From Acidobacteriota bacterium (lineage in GTDB: Bacteria > Acidobacteriota > Blastocatellia > Pyrinomonadales > Pyrinomonadaceae), in NCBI GenBank assembly GCA_019639155.1, contig JAHBSJ010000013.1:42352-106351 (forward strand): DNA of 64,000 nt, read 5' to 3'. Shown piece by piece: positions 1-8,400 of the stretch. A program made the position numbers and the translations under genes. Numbering within the stretch: position 1 is the stretch's first letter; every line of letters starts with the position of its first letter. Below the pieces are notes generated by a model. It made no database searches. It saw only the letters and a list, made by a program, of their open reading frames with translations, and was not told the DNA's origin.

Positions 1-1
1 G

Positions 2-265
2 AATCGCTTTATTGAAGAGCTAAAGTCAAGAAATATTTGGGTCGTAGGTGCGGCGGGCGAAGCACAATTGGACTATGTCGATTGGGACTGGACACAGCCG
101 ACCGCTCTTGTTCTCGGTGCCGAAGGTTCGGGACTTCACCGCCTGGTAGCAGAGAATTGCGATGCCTTGGTGAAGATACCGATGTATGGAAAAATAGATT
201 CACTGAACGTTTCTGTCGCTGCAGGCGTTATTCTTTTTGAGGCGCGGCGGCAGAGATCTTCCTAA
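2..265 (+). CDS. TrmH/RlmB-family 2'-O-ribose RNA methyltransferase, C-terminal part (5' end outside window)
   Basis: The frame is open from the left window edge, so the start is missing. The 87 visible residues carry the SPOUT-class signatures: a GAEGSGL loop near residue 40, and IPM followed by SLNVSVAAGVILFE at the C-terminus. These form the SAM-binding trefoil knot of TrmH/RlmB enzymes, which methylate a ribose 2'-OH in 23S rRNA or tRNA. The short tail after the knot fits the RlmB/TrmH group. The next gene starts only 9 bases downstream. Which nucleotide is modified cannot be decided from this fragment. Confidence 0.85.
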   Translation, partial: NRFIEELKSRNIWVVGAAGEAQLDYVDWDWTQPTALVLGAEGSGLHRLVAENCDALVKIPMYGKIDSLNVSVAAGVILFEARRQRSS

Positions 266-274
266 GTAAAAAAT

Positions 275-808
275 ATGTTTTGCCCAAAATGCGGGACACG
301 AAATCCTGATGACGGAAAATTCTGCCGCAGCTGCGGCAGCGACCTCGGAGTTGTCTCTGCAGCGTTGACCGGCAAACTTCCTTCGCCGCCTGAGACCGAC
401 CGCCGCGGCAGGCCGATCAATATCGGCACTGCGATCAGTGCGATGTTCACAGGCATTGCATTCTTTGTGGTATCGATGATCCTGGGAGTGACCGGAGCGG
501 GACGAAATTGGTGGTTCTGGCTGCTGATACCGGCTTTTGCGGTATTCGGTTCGGGATTTGCGCAGCTTGTGAGGCTCAAAGCAAGAGAGGCCGAAGAAAA
601 GCGTCGATTGGCAGAACGGGAAAATGCACCGTTATTGAATGCTTCTGTGAATGTATTAGATCCCCTTCCGGCACATATTGCGGCGGCCGCGCCTCGCTAT
701 CGCACCGGTGATCTGGTGCCGCCGAGCGTAACCGACGGCACCACGCGAAACCTGGAGATAGACCAAGAAGGGCAAACAATGCCCCTTAAGAAAAAAGACC
801 GGGATTAA
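275..808 (+). CDS. Zinc-ribbon membrane protein of unknown function
   Basis: The 177-residue product opens with a zinc ribbon made of two CxxC pairs (CPKCG and CRSCG) in the first 22 residues. Two hydrophobic segments follow at about residues 50-70 and 76-96, then a charged Lys/Glu/Arg stretch and a hydrophilic tail. This zinc-ribbon plus two-helix arrangement is common in bacterial proteins without an assigned role. It follows the methyltransferase by 9 bases and is probably co-transcribed with it. Its stop codon overlaps the stop of the convergent minus-strand gene by four bases. Confidence 0.75.
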   Translation: MFCPKCGTRNPDDGKFCRSCGSDLGVVSAALTGKLPSPPETDRRGRPINIGTAISAMFTGIAFFVVSMILGVTGAGRNWWFWLLIPAFAVFGSGFAQLVRLKAREAEEKRRLAERENAPLLNASVNVLDPLPAHIAAAAPRYRTGDLVPPSVTDGTTRNLEIDQEGQTMPLKKKDRD

Positions 809-2958
809 CGGCGAACCAACGTCCTTGCCGACCCCGCGTTGCCGGCCGCATCCCAAACGCGCAAAGCGATAGAATATTCTCCTGCTGTTGATAGCGACGC
901 TTCGACCGTATATCGCTCACGGCCACTGTCCGAGATCCCGTCTTCGGGATAGACGGGCAGCCAAGCTCCGCCGTTAACGCTATATTCCCCTCGGACAAGA
1001 TAGCCGGAAGCATCGACCGCGTCGAAGACGACACGAGCCTTGTCGCCCGTGACCTGAGGCGTTCCGACGACTGAAACAACCGGCGGCGTATTGTCTATCT
1101 CGACCGGTTCGGTAAAACGTTCGCCCGCCAAGGCATATTGGCCCGGATTTGACGGCGTGTCGCGAGCAACGATCTTAAAGATGTATTTCCCGTCGGAAAG
1201 CGATTGCCCGTCCACCGTCAGGAAATTCTCTTCGATGCCTGTACGAAGCGGCTTGAACGCGGTCTCTGAGACCTCCCTGAAATAAACGTCAAACACCAGT
1301 TTGTCGCCATTCCGGTCCTCGGCGGTCCATTGCAGCGAGACCGCACCTCGCTGATAAACACGCCGCGGCGGGACGGCAGTGACAGGGATCCCGAACTGCG
1401 CGGGATCGAGTCCGGCGATCTCAATGTTCGGATCGATCTGGATCGGAGGATTTGGAGCGAGGCCTACGCTTGTCGGCAACAGGCTCAGCGACAATATCTC
1501 GGGAGCGATGTTCCTTGGAAGAAACGCCGTATTCACTTCAAAAAGTTTGGTGGCGTCGGGAGCTCCCCGCAGAACGGCACGCCATTGAAAATATCTCGCC
1601 GAAGGGCTCGTTATCTGGCCGCCGCGGGCGTCATTCATCGCCGGCGACCAATCGCCCCACGTCGCATCGGGACGCTCAGTATTTCCCGAACGGGTCTGTA
1701 TGGCGACATTGCCTTGTGAACGCCACCAGATGCGCCCCCAGCCCGCGGCGTTCTTAGCGTCGAGGACCGCAGATTCGTAAGTTCCCTCGGCGGTGGTTTC
1801 CGCGCCAAAACGAAAAAGCGAACCTTGATTGCTCGACGTCGCAATGAACCCATTTCCTGCTTTTGCGATGTTCGATATCTGAGCTGCGTCTGTTTGAAGC
1901 AGCAGTGTCTCGCTCGCGTCGTTGCCGATACGGTAAATTCTGCCTTTGTCCGATGTTCCCACCAGAGCCCCTGAACCATCAGCAAGCAGTGAAAAACCGG
2001 AGACCGTACCTGATGACCAGATTATATCGCTGACGCCGTCAGCGGTGATCCGATAAACCGCCGACTTTGCCGCAGACAGGTCATATCGGCTTTTTGAGGG
2101 CTGTTCAGGATTTGCAGGATTTGGCCTTTCGACGGTCACAGGCTTGGATTCAGCGGGCGTCCCGGCGGCAGCAGGATCGGCCGCCCTCGAGGCTGAAGCA
2201 GAGTCGCCCAATGCCAACGCATAAACCGAACCGTCAGCCGCGACAGATATTTTGTTTATCTCGCGAAGCGGCGAATCCAACACTCCGAAGGGTTTGCCGT
2301 CAGCGGCAAATCGCAAAACTATCGCTCCGGGATCAGTGCCGGCATAGAGCTCGCCGTTTCGGCCCACAGCCAGTGAAATTATGTTGGTCTCGCTCGAATC
2401 GAACAGCAGCGACGCGGCCGGATCGGCGTTTGCCGAACGCACCCTGTAGATACGCCCGCCGTCGCCCGTTCCGACGGCCAGAGAGCCGTCCGGCATCACG
2501 GCCAGTGCCCAGATGTATTTCTCTTTCGGAGCAAAATAAACATCTGACCTCCCTGTTCTGTCGATGCGATACACCTTGCCGTCCGGCATCGTTGCGGCAA
2601 AAATATCACCGTTCGTACCGATCGCGACCGAAGAAACGTTCATTTCCTCGAGATCGGCAAAAACGCTGCCGTTCCCCGCCGCATCTACGCGAAAAACCTT
2701 GCCTTCGCCGCCGGTCCCGAGATAAACGTTGCCCTGAGCGTCAGTTGCACTCGCCCAGATATAAGCCTGTCCGGTCTTAAAAGCCTCGGTCACACGTGGG
2801 GCCGGCGAAAGCGTTCCGTTCGCATCGATCGAGACGCTTCGGGCGTCACCGCGAAGTACGTCCGAACGCGAGTTCACGGACCATATTTGCGGCTGTGCCG
2901 CCGTGCCGGTCAAACCAACTGCAAAAGTGAGAATGGAAAAAAAAAGGATAATTTTCAT
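805..2958 (-). CDS. Secreted beta-propeller (NHL/WD40-like) protein with C-terminal Ig/FN3-like region
   Basis: The 717-residue product starts with a signal peptide (about residues 1-21, cleaved after TAAQ). Residues 30-390 contain repeated blades of the form 'I..DG.lyvGTg..G.ifri', which suggests a beta-propeller. A central low-complexity Pro/Ala/Ser segment lies near residues 255-290. Residues 540-717 look like two beta-sandwich domains ('sLqWtAeDrnGDkLvfdVyfRe', 'yrVeaSLstaGeysialRvwDaaGN'). Similar secreted proteins occur in acidobacteria, usually without experimental function. It is an isolated transcription unit ending head-on with the zinc-ribbon gene. Confidence 0.7.
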   Translation of the reverse strand: MKIILFFSILTFAVGLTGTAAQPQIWSVNSRSDVLRGDARSVSIDANGTLSPAPRVTEAFKTGQAYIWASATDAQGNVYLGTGGEGKVFRVDAAGNGSVFADLEEMNVSSVAIGTNGDIFAATMPDGKVYRIDRTGRSDVYFAPKEKYIWALAVMPDGSLAVGTGDGGRIYRVRSANADPAASLLFDSSETNIISLAVGRNGELYAGTDPGAIVLRFAADGKPFGVLDSPLREINKISVAADGSVYALALGDSASASRAADPAAAGTPAESKPVTVERPNPANPEQPSKSRYDLSAAKSAVYRITADGVSDIIWSSGTVSGFSLLADGSGALVGTSDKGRIYRIGNDASETLLLQTDAAQISNIAKAGNGFIATSSNQGSLFRFGAETTAEGTYESAVLDAKNAAGWGRIWWRSQGNVAIQTRSGNTERPDATWGDWSPAMNDARGGQITSPSARYFQWRAVLRGAPDATKLFEVNTAFLPRNIAPEILSLSLLPTSVGLAPNPPIQIDPNIEIAGLDPAQFGIPVTAVPPRRVYQRGAVSLQWTAEDRNGDKLVFDVYFREVSETAFKPLRTGIEENFLTVDGQSLSDGKYIFKIVARDTPSNPGQYALAGERFTEPVEIDNTPPVVSVVGTPQVTGDKARVVFDAVDASGYLVRGEYSVNGGAWLPVYPEDGISDSGRERYTVEASLSTAGEYSIALRVWDAAGNAGSARTLVRR

Positions 2959-3001
2959 CGAATATCTGGTGAATAGAAAAGTTAGATTATGATAACAGAT
3001 T

Positions 3002-3175
3002 GGCGGAAAGTGACGAGGGATTAGTCACGAGTGTTGAGTGATAAGTGCTGAGTGATGCGTGATAAGTGGCGAGTGACGAGTGAAGGAGGCCACGCAGACT
3101 TAGCTATTTCCCCTTTTCCCTATTTGCCCGTTTCCCCTTTTTTACTCTTCACTGTTCACTGTTCACTTTCCCTCA
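3002..3175. repeat. Heptanucleotide-type simple repeats between the propeller gene and ndh
   Basis: The gap holds degenerate period-7 sequence. One part is built from variants of GAGTGAT/AAGTGCT/GAGTGAC (about 3018-3087). A second, pyrimidine-rich part ends in TTCACTG repeats (about 3145-3170) that run into the last codons of ndh. The same kind of heptamer repeat recurs at 4535-4685 and 15820-15975. No gene was found in the gap. Confidence 0.6.
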
Positions 3176-4431
3176 CGTAGCTCATCAGCATCACCTACGA
3201 TCAGACGAGCGGAGCGTTCGCGTGTCATGTATGCCCAGAACCAATCAGCCATGACGGCGAGTTTGTTCCTGAATCCGATAAGAAAAACGACGTGTAGAAA
3301 TAGCCACATCAGCCACGCGACAAAGCCGCGAAACCGCCATCCGCCGATCTCAGCTATCGCTTTTTTTCGGCCGATGGTAGCCATCGTTCCCTTATTCACG
3401 TAAACGAAATCGCGGCGCGGTTTGCCGTCGATGTCGGCAAGAATGTTCTCTGCGGCAAGCTCGCCCATCTGCATCGCCGCAGGCGAGACGCCGGGCACGG
3501 GCTCGCCGTTCGCCTGTTCGACATACGCCATATCGCCGATGACGAAGATATTCTCGCGGCCCGGAATGGAAAGGTCCGGCGAGACCAGAACGCGGCCCGC
3601 ACGATCCGTCTCAGCCCCAAGTTTACCGCCGAGCGGCGATGCTGCGACGCCGGTCGCCCATAGAACGACATCGCATTCGATCTCGCGGTCGCCGACGCGG
3701 ATCCGGCCGTCGCCGACACCCGTTACAAAACCATTCAGATGAACCTCGACCCCGAGCGATTCGAGCTGCTCTTTCGCACTCGCCGAAAGCTCCTCGTGAA
3801 ACGTTCCCAATATCCGGTCCGAACCTTCGAAAAGCATCACGCGTGCCTGTCGCGTGTCGATCAGTTTGAAATCGTTTGCCAACGCTTTGCGTGCGATATC
3901 GGCGATAGCACCGGCCAATTCAACGCCCGTCGCACCGCCGCCGATGACGACGAAATTCAGCGGTTTTCGATAACCGGTAATGTAGGCCTCGCGTTCGGCA
4001 ATCTCGAACGCCAGCAGCACACGCCGGCGTATCTCGACCGCGTCCTCGATGGTTTTGAGCCCCGGAGCGTGCTGCTCCCACGCGTCATTGCCGAAATACG
4101 AATGCCTCGCCCCTGCGGCGACTATCAGCTTGTCATACGCGACCTGCGAACCGTCGTTCAAGACGACGCGGCATTGTTCCTCGTCGATCTCGACCGCGTC
4201 GCCCAAAATGACCTCGATGTTCTTCGCCTTTGCCAATATTCGGCGTATCGGCTGCGCTATCTCGCCCGGCGACAACACCGCCGTCGCCACCTGATACAGC
4301 AGCGGCTGAAACACATGGTGATTCTTGCGGTCGATCAGCGTCACGCGGACGGGCTTGTTCGCCAACGCCTTCGCCGCCCACAACCCGCCAAACCCGCCAC
4401 CGATGATCACAACCCTTGGCTCCTGCCCCAT
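3163..4431 (-). CDS. ndh: Type II NADH:quinone oxidoreductase (alternative NADH dehydrogenase)
   Basis: The 422-residue product has the two-dinucleotide-fold layout of NDH-2 enzymes. An FAD-binding GxGxxG lies at residues 11-16 (IIGGGFGGLWAA), and a second NAD-binding GGGATGVELAG lies at about 163-173. The motif 'NIFVIGDMAYVEQ' near residue 295 is the FAD-contacting GD motif. The C-terminal 60 residues are hydrophobic and aromatic (WLMWLFLHVVFLIGF), as in the membrane-anchoring region of the family. The enzyme passes electrons from NADH to quinone without pumping protons. The length matches the family. The ATG at 4431 starts directly at the FAD domain. Confidence 0.93.
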   Translation of the reverse strand: MGQEPRVVIIGGGFGGLWAAKALANKPVRVTLIDRKNHHVFQPLLYQVATAVLSPGEIAQPIRRILAKAKNIEVILGDAVEIDEEQCRVVLNDGSQVAYDKLIVAAGARHSYFGNDAWEQHAPGLKTIEDAVEIRRRVLLAFEIAEREAYITGYRKPLNFVVIGGGATGVELAGAIADIARKALANDFKLIDTRQARVMLFEGSDRILGTFHEELSASAKEQLESLGVEVHLNGFVTGVGDGRIRVGDREIECDVVLWATGVAASPLGGKLGAETDRAGRVLVSPDLSIPGRENIFVIGDMAYVEQANGEPVPGVSPAAMQMGELAAENILADIDGKPRRDFVYVNKGTMATIGRKKAIAEIGGWRFRGFVAWLMWLFLHVVFLIGFRNKLAVMADWFWAYMTRERSARLIVGDADELREGK

Positions 4432-4534
4432 ACACCTCTCCGTACGACCGTCAACACCAAAAGTTTATCATCCCAACAAAAAACGGCCGCGGAAGCCCTT
4501 TAGCATAAGGATACTCCGCGGCCCGATCAGTGGA

Positions 4535-4686
4535 CGTTGGTCAGTGGCCAGTGGGCCGTGGTCGGCAGCAAGCCCCCGCCGGCCCGAGCGTATACACTTC
4601 CTACTTCCGTCTTCCCTCTTCCCTGCTTACTGCTCACTGCTCACTGCTTACTGCTTACTTCTCACTGCTTACTGCTCGCTCATAAT
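4535..4686. repeat. Heptanucleotide short tandem repeats (TGCTCAC/TGCTTAC type)
   Basis: Between ndh and the FN3-like gene the sequence becomes a run of period-7 repeats. The clearest part is 4620-4680, where units TGCTCAC, TGCTCAC, TGCTTAC, TGCTTAC, TTCTCAC and TGCTTAC follow one another. A looser CAGTGGCC-type part lies at 4540-4565. The reverse complement of this repeat (GAGCAGTGAGCAGTAAGC) occurs at 15820-15837 on the other side of the accessory block. No coding potential was seen. Confidence 0.7.
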
Positions 4687-5304
4687 TCAGTTCGCTCCAT
4701 AGACCACTGCCGAATTAGAAAAGTTCGAAATCGAATTGGATGCGACGGCACGGACGCGGTATTCGCAGTACATGCCCGGTGAAACGTTCGTGTCGGTATA
4801 TGACTGCCGTCGGGTGTTCGCGTAGATAGCCCAATCGACCGTGTCGCCATGCCGACGCCATATCTCGTACATTACCGACCCGTTCCGGTTGTTGCCGCGG
4901 AATTTGATCACATTGACGCCATTCGAATAGCCGAAACCCGAGAGTTCGGTCGGATCCTGTGCCTGATAGGTACCGATCGCAGGTTCGCGGTAGTCAAAAC
5001 CGCAGAAATCGAACTGCTCTTTTGGTGCGACACCCGCGATCAGCGAATTACGTACTTGTGACATCAGCTCGATTATCTGTTGACGCATCGTGTTCTTGAT
5101 ACTGACCACCGCCTTGCGCTCGCCCTCTGTCGCCATCGCCGCCTGTGCCTGTACATCCAGGTCTGCGGGCAGCGTGCCAATGGCCGTTTCCAGGCTGGTG
5201 CGCACCGCCGGGTCTATCGCATCCAGCTTTGTCCCGCCCAGCAGGTCCAGCACATTTGCCGCAAAATCCGCCAGGTCATTATCCGAAAGTCTTCTGTAGT
5301 TCAT
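4687..5304 (-). CDS. Hypothetical protein with C-terminal fibronectin-type-III-like region
   Basis: The 205-residue product has no signal peptide or membrane segment. Residues 1-95 are mainly helical and polar. Residues 110-205 look like a beta-sandwich: 'GNNRNGSVMYEIWRRHGD', then 'YTDTNVSPGMYCEYRVRAVAS', the pattern seen in FN3 domains. I do not recognise a named family. It has its own well-formed promoter (5385-5414) and two palindromes upstream, so it is probably regulated separately from the hsd operon, whose last gene ends 192 bases upstream on the same strand. Heptanucleotide repeats begin at its stop codon. Confidence 0.65.
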   Translation of the reverse strand: MNYRRLSDNDLADFAANVLDLLGGTKLDAIDPAVRTSLETAIGTLPADLDVQAQAAMATEGERKAVVSIKNTMRQQIIELMSQVRNSLIAGVAPKEQFDFCGFDYREPAIGTYQAQDPTELSGFGYSNGVNVIKFRGNNRNGSVMYEIWRRHGDTVDWAIYANTRRQSYTDTNVSPGMYCEYRVRAVASNSISNFSNSAVVYGAN

Positions 5305-5356
5305 AAGTATTGTCTCCTGTGTAGTGTGTTTTCTCTATTGTGTGTATTTCACGTAT

Positions 5357-5372
5357 CACAACATCTGTTGTG
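5357..5372. promoter_or_regulatory. 16-bp perfect palindrome in the leader of the FN3-like gene
   Basis: CACAAC and GTTGTG are separated by ATCT, giving a perfect dyad between the predicted -10 box and the start codon at 5304. Its position just downstream of the expected transcription start is typical of a repressor operator. The binding protein is unknown. Confidence 0.4.
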
Positions 5373-5384
5373 TCTGAGAAAACG

Positions 5385-5414
5385 ACCATAGCACACAAAT
5401 ATTTCATTTGTCAA
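5385..5414 (-). promoter_or_regulatory. Sigma-70-type promoter for the FN3-like gene
   Basis: On the minus strand a consensus TTGACA (5414-5409) is followed by an 18-base spacer and TATGGT (5390-5385). Transcription would start near 5378, leaving a leader of about 75 bases before the ATG at 5304. It is the best -35/-10 pair noticed in the window. Confidence 0.65.
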
Positions 5415-5440
5415 GTGCCGTTGCATCTGTGCAACGGCAC
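5415..5440. promoter_or_regulatory. 26-bp perfect palindrome abutting the -35 box
   Basis: GTGCCGTTGCA and TGCAACGGCAC form an 11-bp perfect inverted repeat around a 4-base loop, directly next to TTGACA. It could be an activator or repressor site, or a hairpin ending the hsdR transcript that reads into it from 5497. No T-run follows on the minus strand, so an operator seems somewhat more likely than an intrinsic terminator. Confidence 0.4.
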
Positions 5441-5496
5441 GGCAGAAAACCGACGTGATGACGACAAGCGATCCACGACGCGTCGATAGCAAGTGA

Positions 5497-8400
5497 TCAA
5501 CCCGCCGTCACCTGATCTGCAAGAAGCACCGCCTGGGCGAGCACCGTCTCAATTGCCTTTGGCTGTTTATCGGGAGGGTAGCCGTGTTTGGCTAAAGTCC
5601 GGCGGACGAGGACCATCAGCTTCGCTCGTGAACTTTCTCTGATCGGCCAGTCGATAGTTGCGTTTTTCTTTATTTTGTCCGCTATCTCGCGGGCGATGTC
5701 GCGTAATGTGTCATCTCCCAGCACCTTAACTGCGGAATCATTTACTTCGAGCGCGTTGTAGAAAGCGACCTCGTCTTCTGTCAGGCCGAGCCGCTCGCCC
5801 TCTTTGTCAGATTCGCGTACGTCACGGGCTAGCTTGATGAGTTCCTCGATGATCTGCGAGGTCGAGAGAAGGTTGTTCTGATATTTCTTTATCGCCGTCT
5901 CGAGCATTTCAAGCATTGCCTTGCTCTTGACGAGATTCTTTTTCATCCTGACGCTGACCTCGTCATTCAGGATCTTTCGCAAAAGCTCGATCGCGAGGTT
6001 TTTGTGCTTCATTCCCTTCACTTCCAAAAGGAACTCATCCGATAGGATCGAGATATTAGGCTTGTCCATGCCGACAGCGTCGAAAATATCTACGACCTTG
6101 TCCGAGCGTATCGAAGCGTCAACAATGCGGCGGATTGCCGTGTCTATTTCCTCGTCTGTGCGAGCGGCGGCGCCGCTTCCGCCGAATTTTGCGATTCTTG
6201 CTTTCAACGCCTGAAAGAACGCGACCTCCTCTGCCATGGCGGCTGCGGCGGGGTGCGGCATTGTCAGAGCGAATGCCTGGCTGAGCAAAGCGACCTCACG
6301 AACAAATCGCTCCTTCCCGTTGTCGATTCCGAGAATGTGCTCTTCGGCTTCGAGTATGATCTCCATCTTTTGCCGCGGATCAGCGGTAAAGAAACGCTTG
6401 TATGCGAAACCGTCGTCGTCATAAGCCTCTGCGTCCTCCTGCAAAATATCCTCACGGGAGCTGCTCGCCTCCGAGAACATCTGCTCCACGACTTCTTTCT
6501 TCTCTCTAAGAACGTGAACCGCTTTCTCGATGTCTTCTGTCGGGTCACCTTTTCCTCCGGCGTTGCCGTAGAACGAGAGAGCTTTCTTGAGGTCTCCCGC
6601 AAGGCCTAGATAATCCACGACCAGTCCGCCGGGCTTGTCTTTGAAAACGCGATTGACCCGGGCGATAGCCTGCATCAGCGTATGGCCGCGCATCAGCTTG
6701 TCTACATAGAGCGTGTGCAGGCACGGTGCGTCAAAGCCCGTCAGCCACATGTCGATGACGATCACGACAGACAGCGGATCGTTCTCGTCCTTGAACCTGT
6801 CGGCAAGAGCTCGTCTTTCCTGTTTGGTCGTGTGATGCCGTGCGAGTTCGGGACCGTCTGAGGAAGTCGCGGTCATTATGACCTTGATCCTTCCTTTCGC
6901 TTTGTCCGTGTCGTGCCAGTCAGGACGCAAGGCAATGATCTCGTCATAAAGCTGAGCCGCGATGCGGCGGCTCATCGCTACTATCATTGCCTTGCCGACG
7001 AAGACGGCCTGTCTCGCTTCAAAGTGCTTGAGAATATCGGCGGCAAGATTCTTGACACGCTGCGTATTTCCAACGACGGCTTCAACCTGCGTCCATTTCG
7101 CCTTAGCTTTTTGTTTGTCGGTGACCGCCGCGTTGTCTTCTAGCTCGGTGTCGAGCTGCTTTAGCAGCCGCCTGCCTTCCTCGGTGAGGTTTACCTTAGC
7201 CAGGCGACTCTCGTAGAGGATCGGAACGGTGGCTTTGTCATCGACCGCATCCTTGATGTCGTACTTGTCTATGTAATCGCCAAAGACCTGAGGCGTGTTC
7301 TTATCTTCCTTCTCTATCGGTGTTCCGGTAAAGCCAACATATGTGGCGTTTGGCAACGCATCGCGAAGGTACTTGGCGAAACCATACGCCAGTCGCTGTC
7401 CTACTATCTCTTTTGTTTCCGAATCAACGATGTCGCGGACCTCGGCCTCAAAGCCGTACTGCGTGCGGTGGGCTTCGTCGGCGATAACGACGATGTTCTT
7501 CCTTTCTGAAAGCGTGTCGTAAACCGCACCACCGTCTGTCGGCAAGAATTTCTGAATCGTAGTGAACACGATCCCGCCGCTCGCGACCTTTAAAAGTTCC
7601 TTCAAATGATCGCGGCTCTGTGCTTGAACGGGTTCTTGCCTTAGAAGCTGCTTTGCTCCGGCAAATGTACCGAAAAGCTGTTCATCGAGATCGTTGCGGT
7701 CTGTAATGAGGACTATGGTCGGATTGTCCAGGCTCTGGACGAGTTTTCCCGAGTAGAAAACCATCGACAGCGACTTTCCGGAGCCTTGAGTGTGCCATAT
7801 TACGCCTGCCCTGCGGTTGGCGCAACCCTCTCCCGACCTCTCCCACGGGGAGAGGAGGGAAGACAGTCTATCCAATACTGGTTCGGGACTATCGAGTAGT
7901 TCTGCGTTCTTGAAACGGACTACTTTGTTTCCGAGAGTGGTCAGATACTTGTCTCGAATCGAGTCATGCCTCTGTTGCTCGGTCGAATCGTGCACCTCAC
8001 CGTCGAATTCAACGACGAGTTTTTTCTCATGACAGTAGAAATCTACGACATAGTCCCCGATCTGATGCTGCCGACGAAATTTCAAACCGAGAAACCTTTT
8101 GTTACGAACCAATTCCCAAAAGATCTCTTCGGCGGAGGTTTGTTTCTTCCTTAGCTCTCTGGCTAGATCGAGTAATCCAGCAAACTCAAAGCCGCCCCTG
8201 TAATTAGAGCTTCCCTCCCTTTGGGAGGGACTGAGGGAGGGTGCGTAAGCATGTTGTGCCTGTCCTGCTCCGGTTCTGCCAAGTCCCTCCCTCTGGGAGG
8301 GATTTAGGGAGGGTTGAGAGTATCCTGCTGCCCGCAGGGTACTCTCAATAGCTTTATTGACAGCGTAATACTGATGATACGCCGCGAGTTTCTTTACCGT

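Larger units (their letters stand above)
7825..8313 (-). mobile_element. Candidate DUF559 nuclease element inserted in hsdR, bounded by palindromic repeats
   Basis: This 489-bp segment (163 codons, a multiple of three) interrupts the linker between the HsdR nuclease and helicase domains. Normal HsdR proteins pass within a few residues from 'ESTLRA' to '[15 protein letters not shown]'. On the plus strand the left edge is a hairpin with its tail on the left (7825-7855). The right edge has two hairpins with tails on the right (8212-8241 and 8284-8313). The outer ends therefore form an inverted repeat of the type AACCCTCYC. The interior (about 7852-8195) encodes a DUF559 domain with '[19 protein letters not shown]' and '[10 protein letters not shown]', carrying the Asp, Glu and His of Vsr-like nucleases. 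It has no obvious start codon of its own and is read as part of HsdR. Mobility is inferred. Confidence 0.65.

Noticed and set aside
2067..2780. 237-codon plus-strand frame over the propeller gene
   Set aside because: The product is an Arg/Pro-rich low-complexity shadow of a conserved beta-propeller on the other strand.
3739..4503. 254-codon plus-strand frame over ndh
   Set aside because: It is antisense to the FAD and NAD motifs of ndh and has no family features.
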